Positions 1-11,262 of a stretch of 64,000 nt of DNA are shown piece by piece. This stretch comes from Anoplopoma fimbria (Eukaryota > Chordata > Actinopteri > Perciformes > Anoplopomatidae), in assembly GCF_027596085.1 (NCBI RefSeq), contig NC_072462.1, forward strand, positions 20,421,921-20,485,920, read 5' to 3'. Every line of letters starts with the position of its first letter. The stretch's first letter is position 1. The translations under genes and the position numbers were made by a program. Under the pieces are notes generated by a model that was not told the DNA's origin, did no database searches, and was given only the letters and a program-made list of their open reading frames with translations.

Positions 1-1060
1 TCATTATCATGGACCTGAAAAATGTAATGACTCCATATACAAGTATGACACAGCTGGATTGTAAAAATAACCAGACAGCTTATAAATGAGCGCTGTCTAG
101 TTAATTAGCACTAGCTCAGACTAGCAGTAGCTGACTAAGGAAAGGCAATGGACATCACTCATTAGGCATCACTCAAAAAGGAGAATTTCATCCAAATCAA
201 ACTGGTAAACATGTTCCACACTGAACGGCTTGGAAGGCTAATCCACTGAAATTAAACAGGATGCACAATACCTTTGCTTTGGGCATGGTATGCAAGAGAA
301 AGCTATTTATTAGTTATGATAGTAACAAAACAGACACGTCTCTATAATGCATGTTGCCTTTACGTATCAGCATACAGGCAACTGACACTCTCCCATCATT
401 TAGTGTTCTTGGGTCTGTGAGGATCGAGTGCAAAAGTACTGAAGGCCAATACTTCCCACAATATTTGTGCACGCTGTGCAGCTTCGGTTCACCATGAAAT
501 ATGCCTTGGTGTGAAACTGGCACTACCAGATCACGCTGAGTACAACTTAGTCTCACTTCGCCAACTCAAAGCCCGACCATCTGCCACGCTCCGTCACATT
601 AATATTAGAGCCCATTAACGTTGGTTCCTTTTGTTCTGTCCTATTTCTGTGTGTGCATGAATATTTTCCTGCACAATTCAACAAGAGGCTGTTGTTTATC
701 CTCAGATATATACATTTCAGACCATCACTTCATCTTTTTCTTTTAAATCCACCGTGATCTCAAAGCTCCGTTTGTTGACCAGTATGGCACCAGGAAAAAA
801 GCCTGCAGGCTGTGTATACCAAGCAGGTGTGTACCAAGTTAAACAAATTTAAAAAAAGGAAACCTTCCTATTTGATGCAAGATCAAGCACAAGCCAGTCA
901 GACAGTCAGTCTGCCAGACAGACATGTGGGGCATGGGGGTGTCAGTGGAAGAAAAGCAAAGAGAAATGGAACTGCTGTTGCAGCTTTTCCCCTAAAAGCT
1001 TGTTAATCCCAATTTAGCTGTCACAGGGATGAGGTAGGTGTGAGTTTGTGTGGTTATGCG
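1..1060. other. AT-rich non-coding DNA, nothing recognised
   Basis: Read on both strands. Open frames are below about 80 codons, with no protein-like composition or recognisable motif. No repeat family, long inverted repeat or RNA gene was seen. Confidence 0.6.
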
Positions 1061-1068
1061 TGCATGCA

Positions 1069-1097
1069 TGTGTGTGTGTGTGTGTGAGAGAGGGGGG
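1069..1097. repeat. Short TG then AG/poly-G low-complexity tract
   Basis: About ten TG units run into a short AG and G stretch. It creates a spurious Cys/Val-rich open frame but is simply low-complexity DNA. Confidence 0.8.
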
Positions 1098-1099
1098 GA

Positions 1100-1985
1100 A
1101 TGTGAAGCAGAGAATAACGTCTTCTTGCAGTCTTACACCTCGCTTCGTAAGCTGTCACATCAGCCAGCCAATTAGCCTGATGGCCAATGAAAAGTGGATT
1201 TTCTTCAGTCTATCAGCAATGCTGTGTGTTCGCTGGGGCTGGGGTGAATAAGGCTGTGAGGCACACTTTAATTGTGTTGCACAATTGTGTTCATTTTTAT
1301 TCTATGGGACAGTGGTTCTAGATGTTAAATCTGAGAGAGAATGATTCTTAATTAATGTGAAGTGGAATCGCCAGATTAAAGTGTGGAAGTGAAAATATCT
1401 TCATGTTTTGTTTCAAAATCATTCAATAAGGATAATGTGTAAAAACACTATTTTAGCGCCAACTCACCCTGAAATTACAAATTGTCTTGCTACATTTCTG
1501 TTCATGTTCAGGTTAAACAAACATAATATATGCAGCTTTGAGGTTGATGGGAGGGATTTTTTTTTTCTTTATACCAGGCTAGGCTAGTTACTGTCTCCTT
1601 AAACAGTGGGAAAGCCATTGGACAAAAAGAACACGTACATGTGGCGTTTTTCTTTAGTGGACAAGGTCATAAGAGGCGTTCATTCCAATAGCTCCAGCTC
1701 CAAAAGGCAGTGATGGAAACATGACACCCTGTTTGACACGCTAATGTCCAACCCACCGTAACATTTTCACTGTGCTGTTTTCTGCTGTTTATTAACCCAT
1801 TTTCCAGTGTGTTCATGACATTGAACGCGACATATGAGAAGGGAAAAATAGGAAAGCATACTTGTCTACCGCAATGGTAAAGGAGTTTTTTTTTACACTA
1901 ATTTTGGTGGAAAAGGGGCATTGGTCTTAAAACTCTGTGCTAAGCTTGGCTATATTGGCAAAAAAAAAAAAAAAAATCATAAACC
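1100..1985. other. Non-coding, ends in a 17-nt poly-A run
   Basis: AT-rich unique-looking DNA with no gene. An uninterrupted poly-A run at about 1960-1976 lies directly before the dispersed repeat that begins near 1990. It could be a retroposition tail or chance. Confidence 0.5.
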
Positions 1986-1989
1986 GGCC

Positions 1990-2260
1990 GCTGTCTGGCA
2001 CAGGCAACAAAACCACTTAATGAATTAAGGAAAAACATTATGGTTGGGCTTAAAATAAGTACGTAAACTAAGTAAAACATAAACAATGTAACATAAACAT
2101 GAAAATCCAAACCAAACGCACTAACATAACTTCAACTTCATACGTAAATCAACAACTCTTTGGGACGAACTCCGGTCTCCTGGTTGAAAGTCATGTGCTT
2201 GTTTGTCACACTTTTACTCCACGACATCTGTACTGACTGCAATATAAAGCAGTAGCGTGG
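1990..2260. repeat. Dispersed teleost-type repeat, copy 1
   Basis: The stretch has the flavour of a dispersed fish repeat that I recall only generally: CAACAAAACCACTTA followed by runs of ACGTAA/ACATAA-like steps. The support in this window is a second copy at about 20,165-20,340. The 27-nt segments 2178-2204 and 20262-20288 align with four or five mismatches. No terminal repeats or coding capacity were seen. The family name is unknown to me. Confidence 0.55.
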
Positions 2261-4330
2261 AATACAAACAATGAGACCGTTCTGGAGCAGAGAAAGACAG
2301 TTGAGCTGCCTGTCAGTAACAAGATGGCGGTAGACTGTCATAGTTCTCACATTGCACAGGCCAGAGTATCAATCAGGATGCAGTGTCTTCTGAATGCCTA
2401 GATCAATTATCCTCCCTCCACCGAGCCTTCTGTGAGAGCCTGCATATGCTTTATGTGTGTCTGTCTCCTCTCAGCTCTTAATTAGAGCTGAATGTAAGGG
2501 GACTCAAACATTGTGAAGCATGCACATACGCGCACACCTGCAAAGGTTTAATCTTTAAGATGCACCTGGAGGGCTGCCAGGAGCAGGACGACCTCTTTTA
2601 CTCTCATCACCTGTGTCGGGTGCGCACACACACATACACACACACATCTACACACAGACACACACACACACACTCACACCCATGCATTCATCCAATCTTT
2701 CTTCAGTATTCCAGGAAGTATCTCGTGGTTTCATTTTTAAAAAGAGAGTGTACTCATTTTAAAAAGGATTCTTCTCCTCACTACCCCAACGTCACATAAA
2801 GGGGAACAAGAACGAAAGTTTAACGCGCACAGTTGAGAATTTAAACTGTGCTGACTTTGTATGGATAAGGATTACTGCATATGAGCTGCAGGAAAATCTA
2901 CATAATGAGCTGGAGAAACCACCAATTGCACTTGATTCATCTTCGTCTGCTTCTCGCAGTCACAAAACTCGCAGAAGTTTATGTCAACATCCACCATTGT
3001 CAGCTTTCCTTGTACAACCCGCTCTGCCATGAATAACTTGTGCTATACTCTCCATTAATGATTTACATTTAGCTGTAGTGCTCAGTGCCAGAGCAGGAAA
3101 GATTGTGATGTTCATGGGTGAGAGAAATGCAAGACTTTCATTGACATTTTGTTAATGTTATTTAACTATTACAACACTGTTTTGCCCTCACCATCCCTCC
3201 TAGTTCTTAGACATGGGTGTTGGATCAAATGATGTGATAAGTGAAAAAATGTTGTGGTAAAAGTTACAATATGATTTCTAAAATTGAGAGAGGTGCTCAT
3301 ACTGTACAATTCTGGAAAATAGCAGCACAGTTTGGTATGCTAATGATGCTTTACAGTATTCCACACATATTTAATGATTATGTCATAACCAATGTCAGCT
3401 TTCAAGCCAGCCTGCATTCAGATACATGTACTGTAAACTTCGTTCGCATTAAGCCTTTAACACAATACCCGTATTAAAGTAATCTCTGTCAGCTTCTTCA
3501 GAGGATTGAATTTTCTGAGGTCACCATATAGTCCCATTTTTAGTCATGATTTATTTATTTCTGTAACTGCTGTAGTAACTCAGTAAGTCACTTTAAAACT
3601 GTTTTCCATCTGAGATCTGCAAGAAGACATTGAGTAGGCTTCTCGTAAACACAGCAAGATATTGACTGAACTTGTTCCTGATTCAGAATTGCTTACCTCT
3701 GACTGTTATTCGCTCCATTGAACAATAGTATACAATAGTATATTAGCAATGAGGTCATATTTGTGAGAAACCAGTTTTGCCAGAAAAACAACAATAATAT
3801 CTTTTGAGATTTTAAAACAGCAAAAATCAATACAGAAAACAGTAGGTAACTGGCCTCCCTTTCAATCATGTCTTGAATGAATTTGGATTCATTCACGTCC
3901 AAAAAGCCTAATGCTTAGTGGTTCAACTAATAATTCCATCAGTCATTAAATATTAACATTATGAAATAAGTGTCCCGAGCTGTGAAAAGTGATAAGGGAG
4001 TGAAGTGGAGAAGCTGTAGGGTGTCTAATGAAAATGTAATATTTCTGTAATAGTGTTTTGAGTGATATTTTCATTATTCCATAATGACACTGGAAAGTCT
4101 CAGTGGTTGGTAATTAGCCCCCTACCCATATAATCATTTGGCCTTCTTTTCTGTTTTTCTGTCTCTTTCTTCTATCAAATGTCATAATTAAGATCATCAG
4201 TCTTACTTTGGGAAATTAAAACCCCTTTAAGCTGTTATTTTACTCCACTCTGTTACCGCATTTGTGTTTTTTGGCAGGCCGTATGCCTTATGTGCTCATG
4301 ATCAGCCAGCTGCCAGTGTTCCCTGATCTG
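2261..4330. other. Non-coding DNA with an imperfect AC tract
   Basis: A degenerate (AC)n lies at about 2624-2680 (CACACA broken by T and G). The rest is AT-rich, with no gene or repeat recognised. Confidence 0.6.
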
Positions 4331-4337
4331 ACTACCT

Positions 4338-4348
4338 GTATATAAAGA
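4338..4348 (+). promoter_or_regulatory. TATA-box-like site, isolated
   Basis: CTGTATATAAAGAG lies in locally mixed-composition sequence, with no strong initiator or splice donor recognised immediately downstream. In AT-rich DNA such matches occur by chance, so this is weak. Confidence 0.2.
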
Positions 4349-4384
4349 GTCCCACGAAACAGAAAGCACACCTTCCTGGAGCAG

Positions 4385-4960
4385 GCGCTGCCAGAAGTTT
4401 AATGTTCATCGAGTCATGTCAAGGTGTGCCTGCCACAAAATGAAAATGTCAATGTGCGGTTTGAGTTCAGTGCTTCAGTTTACCAGGTTTGAGCTCTAAT
4501 GGAATATTTTCTGCTGAGATAGATACTGTTAAATATCACGAGTTTGATATGTATCATCCTATAATCAAGCAACTTGACTGTTATTTAATGACAGTGTTTC
4601 TATAAATAGAGTATTCAGTATTTTTTGAAGCGAAGAGGGAACGCTCCGTTCACTTGCATGGACATGGACTCATCTAGCTGCGTTGGCGCGCAGTGTTGCC
4701 AGATTAGGTAGAGCGATTTCCGCCCAATCACGTTCCAAAACCCGCCCACTTTTGCAAAAAACCGCCCAACACCGTATTTCACATGAAAACATTTAATATT
4801 TGAGTAATACTTAAATTCTGAAACAAAAGAATTCATTAATCACATGACACGTATCATTCATAGTGTTAAGACTGACAAAAGGAGTACAAGTTATGGTAGT
4901 TTATTTTCACAATTTCATCATTCAGATATCCTCCCATATGTTCTATGAGCAGAAGTTACC
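4385..4960. other. Non-coding; possible mobile-element scrap near 4,690-4,770
   Basis: The block around 4690-4770 (TGTTGCCAGATTAGG, then CCGCCC motifs three times) resembles fish repeat DNA I have a vague memory of, but no partner copy or terminal repeat is in the window. The rest is unrecognised. Confidence 0.3.
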
Positions 4961-4965
4961 TCTTA

Positions 4966-5097
4966 TCTGTCAATCACAGTAAGCCCACCCTATAGCATAC
5001 TCTACTTCATGGTATATTTTACTTGAAATGGGACCAGAATTTCTAAAATGAATATCATGCTGTATAGAAGAAGACTTAAAAAGTAGCGATTGGCTTC
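4966..5097 (+). repeat. Remnant of an abundant fish dispersed repeat
   Basis: The phrases CTGTCAATCACA, ATGGTATATTTTACTTG, AATGGGACCA, ATCATGCTGTATAGAAGAAG and TAGCGATTG occur in that order. They match my recollection of a very common non-coding repeat of percomorph genomes. A minus-strand 104-codon open frame spans it but has no protein features. The assignment rests on memory, as there is no second copy here. Confidence 0.45.
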
Positions 5098-5099
5098 GT

Positions 5100-7170
5100 T
5101 TGGCAAAACCGGGAAACCTGGTCCCACCCAATAACCTGCCTAAAATAATCATTAGCATAATTAATGCATTTTCGACAATTCTGGAAAAAATGTATTTGAT
5201 ACTGTACTGTGCTTTTTTAGTATAGGCCATGTCCCATCCGCTAACATGGAGGAGGCAGGGTTTTGACCTATACTGCAAGGACATTGTGGGTCACCAGGTT
5301 TGATAGACCTTTCGTCACCAAACCGGGCTCACACGCTTGGGATATCACCAACTACTAGGAAATCCACCATTGCTCAAAGGACCCCAGGTGAGCAAAGTAA
5401 CAACTGAACAACGACCTGATTGAGCTGAGGCTCTACAGGCTGTGTCCGGTCCATCCCATCCCACTTCACACCTCACCTCCAGCCATCTGCCCACCCTCAC
5501 CGTCTGTATCTGTCAGAGGTCTGCTGGATATAAAGGACATTCCACACCAAGGCCTTGTCTTTCTTGCCTTGCCCCAAATCCTCTGCCAGGTACATTAATG
5601 TACATATAAGCACGTTATTGTTAGCTTTCAGCAGTAAACTATGATGTCACGGCAACCACAACTCCAGTTTCTGTCATTGGGATAAGGGATTAGAGCAAGC
5701 ACGGCCAGATTTCTGCTGAAGTATCCCCAGTTTCTAACAGGTCTTTCACACGTGTGCATGACAAAGACTTTGAATAGTCTTTGTCAAAATATGGCTGGGA
5801 TAAGAAATCTGATCACTGACCTGCTGAAGATTTCCTGCATAACATCATGTCTCCAGGGACCTTGATGTCCTATGTCCATGTAAAGATGTTAAAGCTGTCA
5901 CTACACATGTACACTCTCCTTTCCCCCTCTGCTTTACAGTAAGAAAGAAAACATGACTCAGAGACGTTAATGACTAAAGCCCCATCACCCTGACAATTCT
6001 AATCTTTGTAAGGCTCATGTTGGCCCTTCTCAAAACCCCTTCAGATGGACCCCCCGCAGCATGCTATCCACGCTAACAGCCAGTGGATGATTTAGCCAGC
6101 AGGAGACTGCACTTCACCCCCCAGCATGTACAGTATTTGAGGATTTAGTTTCTGGAGGCTCTGACACTAAGAGCCTCCTCAGCTGATAGTACCAGTATCT
6201 CTCTGGTGACGGATCTCCACTTCCCTGACAGACAGAAAACACCATGCAATGCCACAAGAGCACCTCTCTGAATCACTGACTCTCAGAACAGATGTAAGGG
6301 TGGCTCAGCTTGAAATAGCTGAGGAGATGTTCAAGTGGAGCTATATACAGAATGTGTGTACTTGAGTGAGTGTTTGGAGGGAGGTTGGAGTGGTGGTGCA
6401 ATGTGTCATGCATCTTTCCTTCCTGTAGGACTGAAATAGCAATGTACATTCAGATGCTACTTCATTAAGTGCACCTGTTCAATCTAATGCAATCCAATAC
6501 AACAACCCTGCCATGAATTTGTCCTTTGTAAAACTCATAAGGTAGTTATATTCTGGATAATATAGTGTTTCTATTGTGGGTATGGATATACCTTTTTTAA
6601 CAATTTGAGAATACTTCATTGTGCACTAGAATATGAAAATCACAAAATTCAAAGCAAGAAATTGGGAATACATCGGATATAAGGGAAGAAGAAAAAGAAC
6701 TCTGCTTTGAGGCGAGATGCTATTGGCATAATTCTGTATCCTCAAACTGTGATTAAAGACAGATGCTTTTTTAATTGCTCGCACCAAGGATGGTGATGTT
6801 ATTAGCAGCTTCTCAATCCACTGCTTGCAATTATTGAAAACGCAACCTCTCCTCGTCCTTCACGGAGAATCGATGAATGCAGTGTGGCATATTGGAGAGG
6901 GAAATGTTTAAGCTGTGTAGTGCAGGCAGGATGTGGTGCTAGGTCATTGACAAGGATTGACTAATGGTTCGGTTTTGGCAATTTTTATGATGTAATTAAC
7001 ACACATGGATTCACTCAGTGAGATGTAAGATTTAGAGGGGAAGGGGAACAGTGTCTAGCCATAATAGCATGTTTTCATTCTCATAGTAGGATCCATCTTT
7101 TTTGTCATAATGACCTAACTCATGATGGTTTGTTACACCGAACCATCTGAGAGCCGGACACTTTCAAAAA
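5100..7170. other. Non-coding DNA, nothing recognised
   Basis: There is no gene-like frame, no terminal repeats and no tandem repeat. The block at about 6780-6920 is less AT-biased and less repetitive than its surroundings and could be conserved regulatory DNA, but nothing specific supports this. Confidence 0.5.
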
Positions 7171-7174
7171 ATAC

Positions 7175-7384
7175 TTAGCAAGTGATTGAATGAATCATCT
7201 GTCGATCAAACCCTTGGAGAGCGAAAACATCCTTTTCATCAAGAAAAGCCTTCAGTGTCGTTCTTTGCTCTGCTTTCAATGAAGAAATACTCTCCATTTC
7301 TGTAATAACTGATGCTATTGAAGCATTAGAGTTAACATCGTTGTTGTTTTGAACTGTCACTTTTCTACGTTGCATCACAGACAC
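7175..7384 (-). pseudogene. Fragment resembling the N-terminal edge of a RecQ-like helicase
   Basis: The minus-strand frame encodes 69 residues. About residues 33-56 read like the start of a superfamily-2 helicase core, with SSLKAEQRTTLKAFL followed by KDVFAL. In RecQ-like helicases a motif 0/Q-like segment of this form leads into the Walker A loop (consensus GxGKS/T). Here the P-loop is absent: the frame continues QGFDRQMIH and stops. No downstream helicase motif (DExH, motif III) is seen in the flanks. I infer a decayed fragment of a helicase gene or of a multicopy helicase-carrying element. The assignment depends on a short motif and could be coincidental. Confidence 0.4.
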
Positions 7385-8928
7385 AAAGCCACACTCATAG
7401 CTGCATGTATGACCTCACAGGGCGCTTATGGGTCCTGACACAAACGCATAACTTGAAGCATGACAAGATGAATCTTCACATTATTTTCGACAGAATCCAG
7501 CTGCCACACACTGTAACTTGAAGATGGCCATTGTCTGAAATCTTTCCTGAATACTTTAGAATGATATTTCATATCAGTGCGTGTGGGGATGCTTTTCTTA
7601 TCACTTTGAATTGTGTCTTAGCTCCAGAACCTCCAAAGAGCCTTTGTTTGTTAAGCAGGGATCTTTATAACCAGGAGAAAAATCCAATTTGACAATCCAA
7701 AATAGAAAAATCCTTCTTTACATAATTGTCATGTGCAATAATTCAATGGAGTTGCCAAACCAAAAATGAAAATGCTTTTTTATCACAAAGAGAGAGAAGG
7801 GATGAGGGAACAATGTTAGCTGACATGGGCATGGGTCAATGAGCAATGAATTATGGGAATGTGCATGGAGCACATTTTCCTCCGCCATAACTCCCTAGCT
7901 GTCGTCTCTATTTCCAGAAGAGGCCATCAATAAACTGTGTTTTCCAGCATATACAGTGCTAATATGCCTTAAATCTGCTGCAGAATTTTGTCTGAGAAAC
8001 ACTTCAGAAAAGAGGCCATTTGATTAGCATTCACCAGAGAGACGGTAAATGTGTATAAAAGTAAATAAATCTGGAAAATTTGCACATTTTGATTTTAATT
8101 TATATATGTGACACACTGATGCAACTTGGTGATGTCATGAAAAGGAACTTAGACTTGGCTAATAGAACTTTGGCTTTTGGCACCTAACATTTTGTTCCTG
8201 GCTTTTACACTATGTAGAATCCAATAACTGATTGACTATTTAATTTAGAATGAGATTGAGCTCCACTATGTTTTGAACAAAACAGCAGCTTAAGACAAAA
8301 CAAGGTTCTGTAAACCTTTGAGGAAGAGAGATACATTTCCAACTCACTTGTCAATGAAACCATACAACATCTTTGATCAATATTCTTATTGGGAAAAAAA
8401 AAATGTGTATGACCATGATTTAAATTGCAATTTAAAATGCTATTATTGTTTAATTTAATTGATTTACTTACAGAATGTTGTTAAACAAATTGAGCTGCTT
8501 CACAGAACGTTTAAGGTCATAAACTTTAAACAATGACATGATTTGCTTGAACGTGTAACTAGTGAATCCTGACAACTGTTGCCTATCCACCAGCTGTGGG
8601 TCATTTGGACTCATCTACTAACTAGCTAGCTGCTGTGCACCTTTCTGATAATTACATGATCAACAAGTTGTTTTTTTCCAGAGGGAGCCTCATCTGTTCA
8701 CTCCGTTCTGATTTATGAACAGCAAAAAGACTGAGTCCATTATCTAAATTTTCTTTCTTTGTGGAAGAAACCATATGGCCAGGTACAAATAGCACAGATA
8801 ATATGTTGGGAGAGTGTTATTTACCTACAGCTGGCACATCTCATAGGACAGTACCTGCTACCCGTGTGAGCCCATCCTTGACATTTGCCTGCAGGATACC
8901 AAACAATGAATAAACATGTAGATATAAG
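7385..8928. other. Non-coding DNA up to the LTR element
   Basis: AT-rich, with no gene or repeat recognised. The last bases before the LTR (GATATAAG) would be the left target-site flank. The right counterpart is lost with the 3' end of the element. Confidence 0.6.
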
Positions 8929-9091
8929 TGTCACAGTCACACCTGTTCACTCTTCCTGCACTATTTCTCTCAGCTCACAGCCCAGCCCCCACTCTCTCAC
9001 CACACTCTCCCTCACTCACCTAATCAGCCTCATGCAGTGCACCTGTCTGCCACACCCACCTCATCAGCACAATCACTCTCACACCCTGCAG

Positions 9092-9099
9092 TATTTAAA
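9092..9099 (+). promoter_or_regulatory. LTR TATA-like box
   Basis: TATTTAAA in a C-rich context, about 29 bp upstream of 9121. That position is the start of the stretch complementary to the primer-binding site, so box, start site and self-primer are mutually consistent. Confidence 0.65.
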
Positions 9100-9442
9100 C
9101 CCCAGTCTCACACACACTCACTGCCAGATCGTTCTCCGCATTATGCCAGACCTTCCAGCGTTATTCCCCGGACTGATTTCCTGTTGCCGACACCGCTTGT
9201 TTGGACTTCTCCGCCTTGCCTCTGCCCCGGTAACTGACTCAGCCTTCCGTCCCAGACCACGGTATTCCTACCTTGCCTCTGCCCCGGTTAACCGACTCAG
9301 CCTTCTGTCCCCGACCACGAGATTTGCCTTCGCTCCTTTTGGTTTTTGTCTGCCTGCTCTGCTGACGGATCAGCGCTCTCTAGAGTGGAATATAACCCGT
9401 GAGTTATCTCCTGCCTGTCTGTCTGCTGTTTGTTCCGCTTTG

Positions 9443-9448
9443 AATAAA
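9443..9448 (+). terminator. LTR polyadenylation signal
   Basis: AATAAA in TTTGAATAAAGCTCC. It is followed within about 20-30 bases by a T/G/C-rich stretch (TCTGTCTCCTGG), as expected for cleavage at the R/U5 border. Confidence 0.7.
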
Positions 9449-9513
9449 GCTCCTGAACATTACTCTGTCTCCTGGTCGTACTGCACTTGGGTCCACACAC
9501 CACCCATTACAGT

Positions 9514-9526
9514 ACGATCTGGCCAG
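9514..9526 (+). other. Primer-binding site complementary to the element's own 5' RNA end
   Basis: ACGATCTGGCCAG starts two bases after the LTR. Positions 9514-9523 are a perfect 10-nt complement of 9123-9132 in R. Allowing one bulged C extends the pairing to 12 nt (9121-9132). Self-priming by the 5' end of the transcript is the established mechanism of the Tf1/sushi group, as opposed to tRNA priming. The position directly downstream of the LTR supports that function. Confidence 0.75.
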
Positions 9527-9529
9527 AAC

Positions 9530-10504
9530 ATGGATCCAGCACACGACACCTCGCCACTGGCTCGGTTCGCGTCTATGGAGGAGGCGATCCAGAGACACGG
9601 GACTCAGCTCACCACCACCGCCGAGGTTCACCAAACCTTAGTGAACCAGGGACAGGCTGTGACCGCCTTGACGCACCAGGTTCAACAACTAACGGCGGCC
9701 CTCACCCAGGTTCTCGCGGCGACTCCGCCGCCATCTGCTCCGACTCACCCGGAGCTGTTACCAGCGCGTTCACTGCCGGTCTCGGAGGTCCGAGTCGGCG
9801 AGCCTGAACGTTATGCTGAGGGCTGTAACCCTTTTCTGACGAACTGCTCCATTTTGTTCGCGTTACAGCCATACACATTCGCCACCGAGGAAGCAAGAGT
9901 GGCGTATTCCATTAATCACCTGACAGGGAGAGCCCGCCTGTGGGGAACGGCAGAGTGGGACCGCCGAACGCCTGCGCTTCCTTCCAGGCGTTCTCCGAGG
10001 AATTACGCAAGGTTTTCGGAGTGTTTCCTTGGGACCAGACGCCACCGGTGGATTGTTGGGGCTCCAACAAGGTAATCAAACCGTCACGGATTACTCCATT
10101 GACTTTCGGACCAAGGCGCGGCTGAGGTCATGGAATATGGCCGCTCAATGCGATGCGTACATGCTTGGCTTGGCAGACTACATCAAGGATGAACTCATCT
10201 CCTTCGAGCTGCCCACCTCTTTGGACGGACTGATCGAGGTGACCACTCGACTGGACCGTCGCGGCTGGTGAAGCGGCAGGGACGTTTCAGCCACGGCTCA
10301 TTTTCCTGCTCCACGCACGCTACCTCTCCGAACCAACCATCGACCATTCCACCTCATCGGGAGACCGAGCCTATGCATGTGGGTCGCACCAGACTCTCGA
10401 CTGAGGAACGTGACCAGCGCCGCAGGGACAACCTATGTATGTACTGTGGTCAGGCTGGACATGTTGTTCCCAAATGCCCGGTAAAAGCCAGGGCTCACCA
10501 GTAA
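9530..10504 (+). pseudogene. Degenerate gag of a sushi-like Ty3/gypsy element
   Basis: The start is the ATG at 9530, 18 nt after the LTR end (MDPAHDTS). Domains in order: a coiled-coil-like segment (about residues 15-65, EEAIQRHG through VQQLTAAL), a proline-rich linker, and a retrotransposon Gag capsid-like region (from EVRVGEPERYAEG, through INHLTGRARLWG). A C-terminal CCHC zinc knuckle follows at 10436-10477 ([14 protein letters not shown], spacing CX2CX4HX4C). The reading frame is broken three times: near 9,960, near 10,040 and at the stop by 10,271. Neighbouring frames pick up the homology each time. The product would have been the structural capsid and RNA-binding protein. The layout (coiled coil, Gag, one CCHC) is that of the sushi lineage, from which the mammalian RTL/PEG10 genes arose. 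This copy is dead. Confidence 0.85.
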
Positions 10505-11262
10505 CCAAGGAGGTACTGGTGAGCCGAGCCGTATCACGACCCTCCTTCTGTCAGAGGACCCTTTTTCATGCCAAGTTGCTCCTACCCGGGGGGCCCGAGA
10601 CTATCTCCACCTTCCTGGACGAGGGACTCGCTCTGCAGCTGGGAATCGACCAGGTTCCTCTTCTTTGTCCTGTTCCAGCCAGCGCCCTCGACGGTCATCT
10701 CCTGGGGACCGTCACCCATCAAACCGTCCCAGTCCATATGCTTCTGTCCGGCAATCACCACGAAACCATCACCTTCCACATCCTGCAATCACCCCGTATT
10801 CCCCTCATCCTGGGGTATCCATGGTTACGACGCCACAACCCCCATATCGACTTGGCTACGGGGACCAAGACTGAACGCCTCTTGGAGAATTCCCTTTATG
10901 TTAAAGCAGAGAAATGTGAGTTCCATGTATCCACCGTCGCATTCCTGGGATACATCGTCTCCAACGGCAACATCCGGATGGATCACGCAAAAGTCTCTGC
11001 TGTCACTTCCTGGTCTGCTCCGGACTCCCGCAAGCAGCTCCAACGATTCCTGGGGTTCGCCAACTTCTATAGACGTTTCATCAGAGGCTACAGCTCGGTA
11101 GCTTCTCCGCTCACCGCCCTAACGTCCTCCAAGGTTCCCTTCCTTTGGACCCCTGCAGCCGAAAAGGCCTTCCAGAACCTCAAGACCAGATTCACCTCAG
11201 CACCCATTCTCCAAGTCCCCGACCCCGACTGGCAGTTCGTAGTGGAGGTGGATGCTAGTAAA
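10505..11262 (+). pseudogene. Deleted pol remnant (protease end, RT thumb, RNase H start)
   Basis: The pol frame is -1 relative to the last gag frame, and the two overlap at 10435-10504. The first part reads as a retropepsin-like domain ([25 protein letters not shown]), but its catalytic Asp-Ser/Thr-Gly is missing: the position is occupied by LLPGGPET. At about 10,860-10,875 the sequence jumps directly to the end of the reverse-transcriptase palm ([18 protein letters not shown]), so the fingers and the catalytic YxDD are deleted. The thumb/connection follows ([26 protein letters not shown]), then the first RNase H aspartate (VVEVDAS). Homology stops near 11,262. RNase H remainder, integrase and 3' LTR are absent. 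It is non-autonomous and inactive. Confidence 0.88.

Larger units (their letters stand above)
8929..9511 (+). repeat. 5' LTR of a sushi-like Ty3/gypsy retrotransposon
   Basis: The LTR begins TGTCACAGTCACACCTG and ends CCATTACA, so it has the usual TG...CA ends over 583 bp. A TATA-like box (TATTTAAA, 9092-9099) predicts transcription starting near 9121. A polyadenylation signal AATAAA lies at 9443-9448. This gives U3 of about 190 bp, a long R and a short U5. The R region contains a 57-bp direct tandem duplication (9214-9270 and 9271 to about 9326). The LTR is followed at once by a primer-binding site and the gag start. No 3' LTR is present, so the boundaries rest on the TG/CA ends and the internal layout. 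Confidence 0.85.

Noticed and set aside
8885..10075. A 396-codon plus-strand open frame starting before the LTR
   Set aside because: It begins upstream of the LTR and reads through it. The real gag start is the ATG at 9,530 after the primer-binding site; the upstream residues are LTR translation.
10469..10475. CCCAAAT, a slippery-looking heptamer near the gag end, where pol is in the -1 frame
   Set aside because: In the gag frame it reads CCC AAA T, whereas -1 slippage needs the register C CCA AAT. No convincing downstream stem was identified either.
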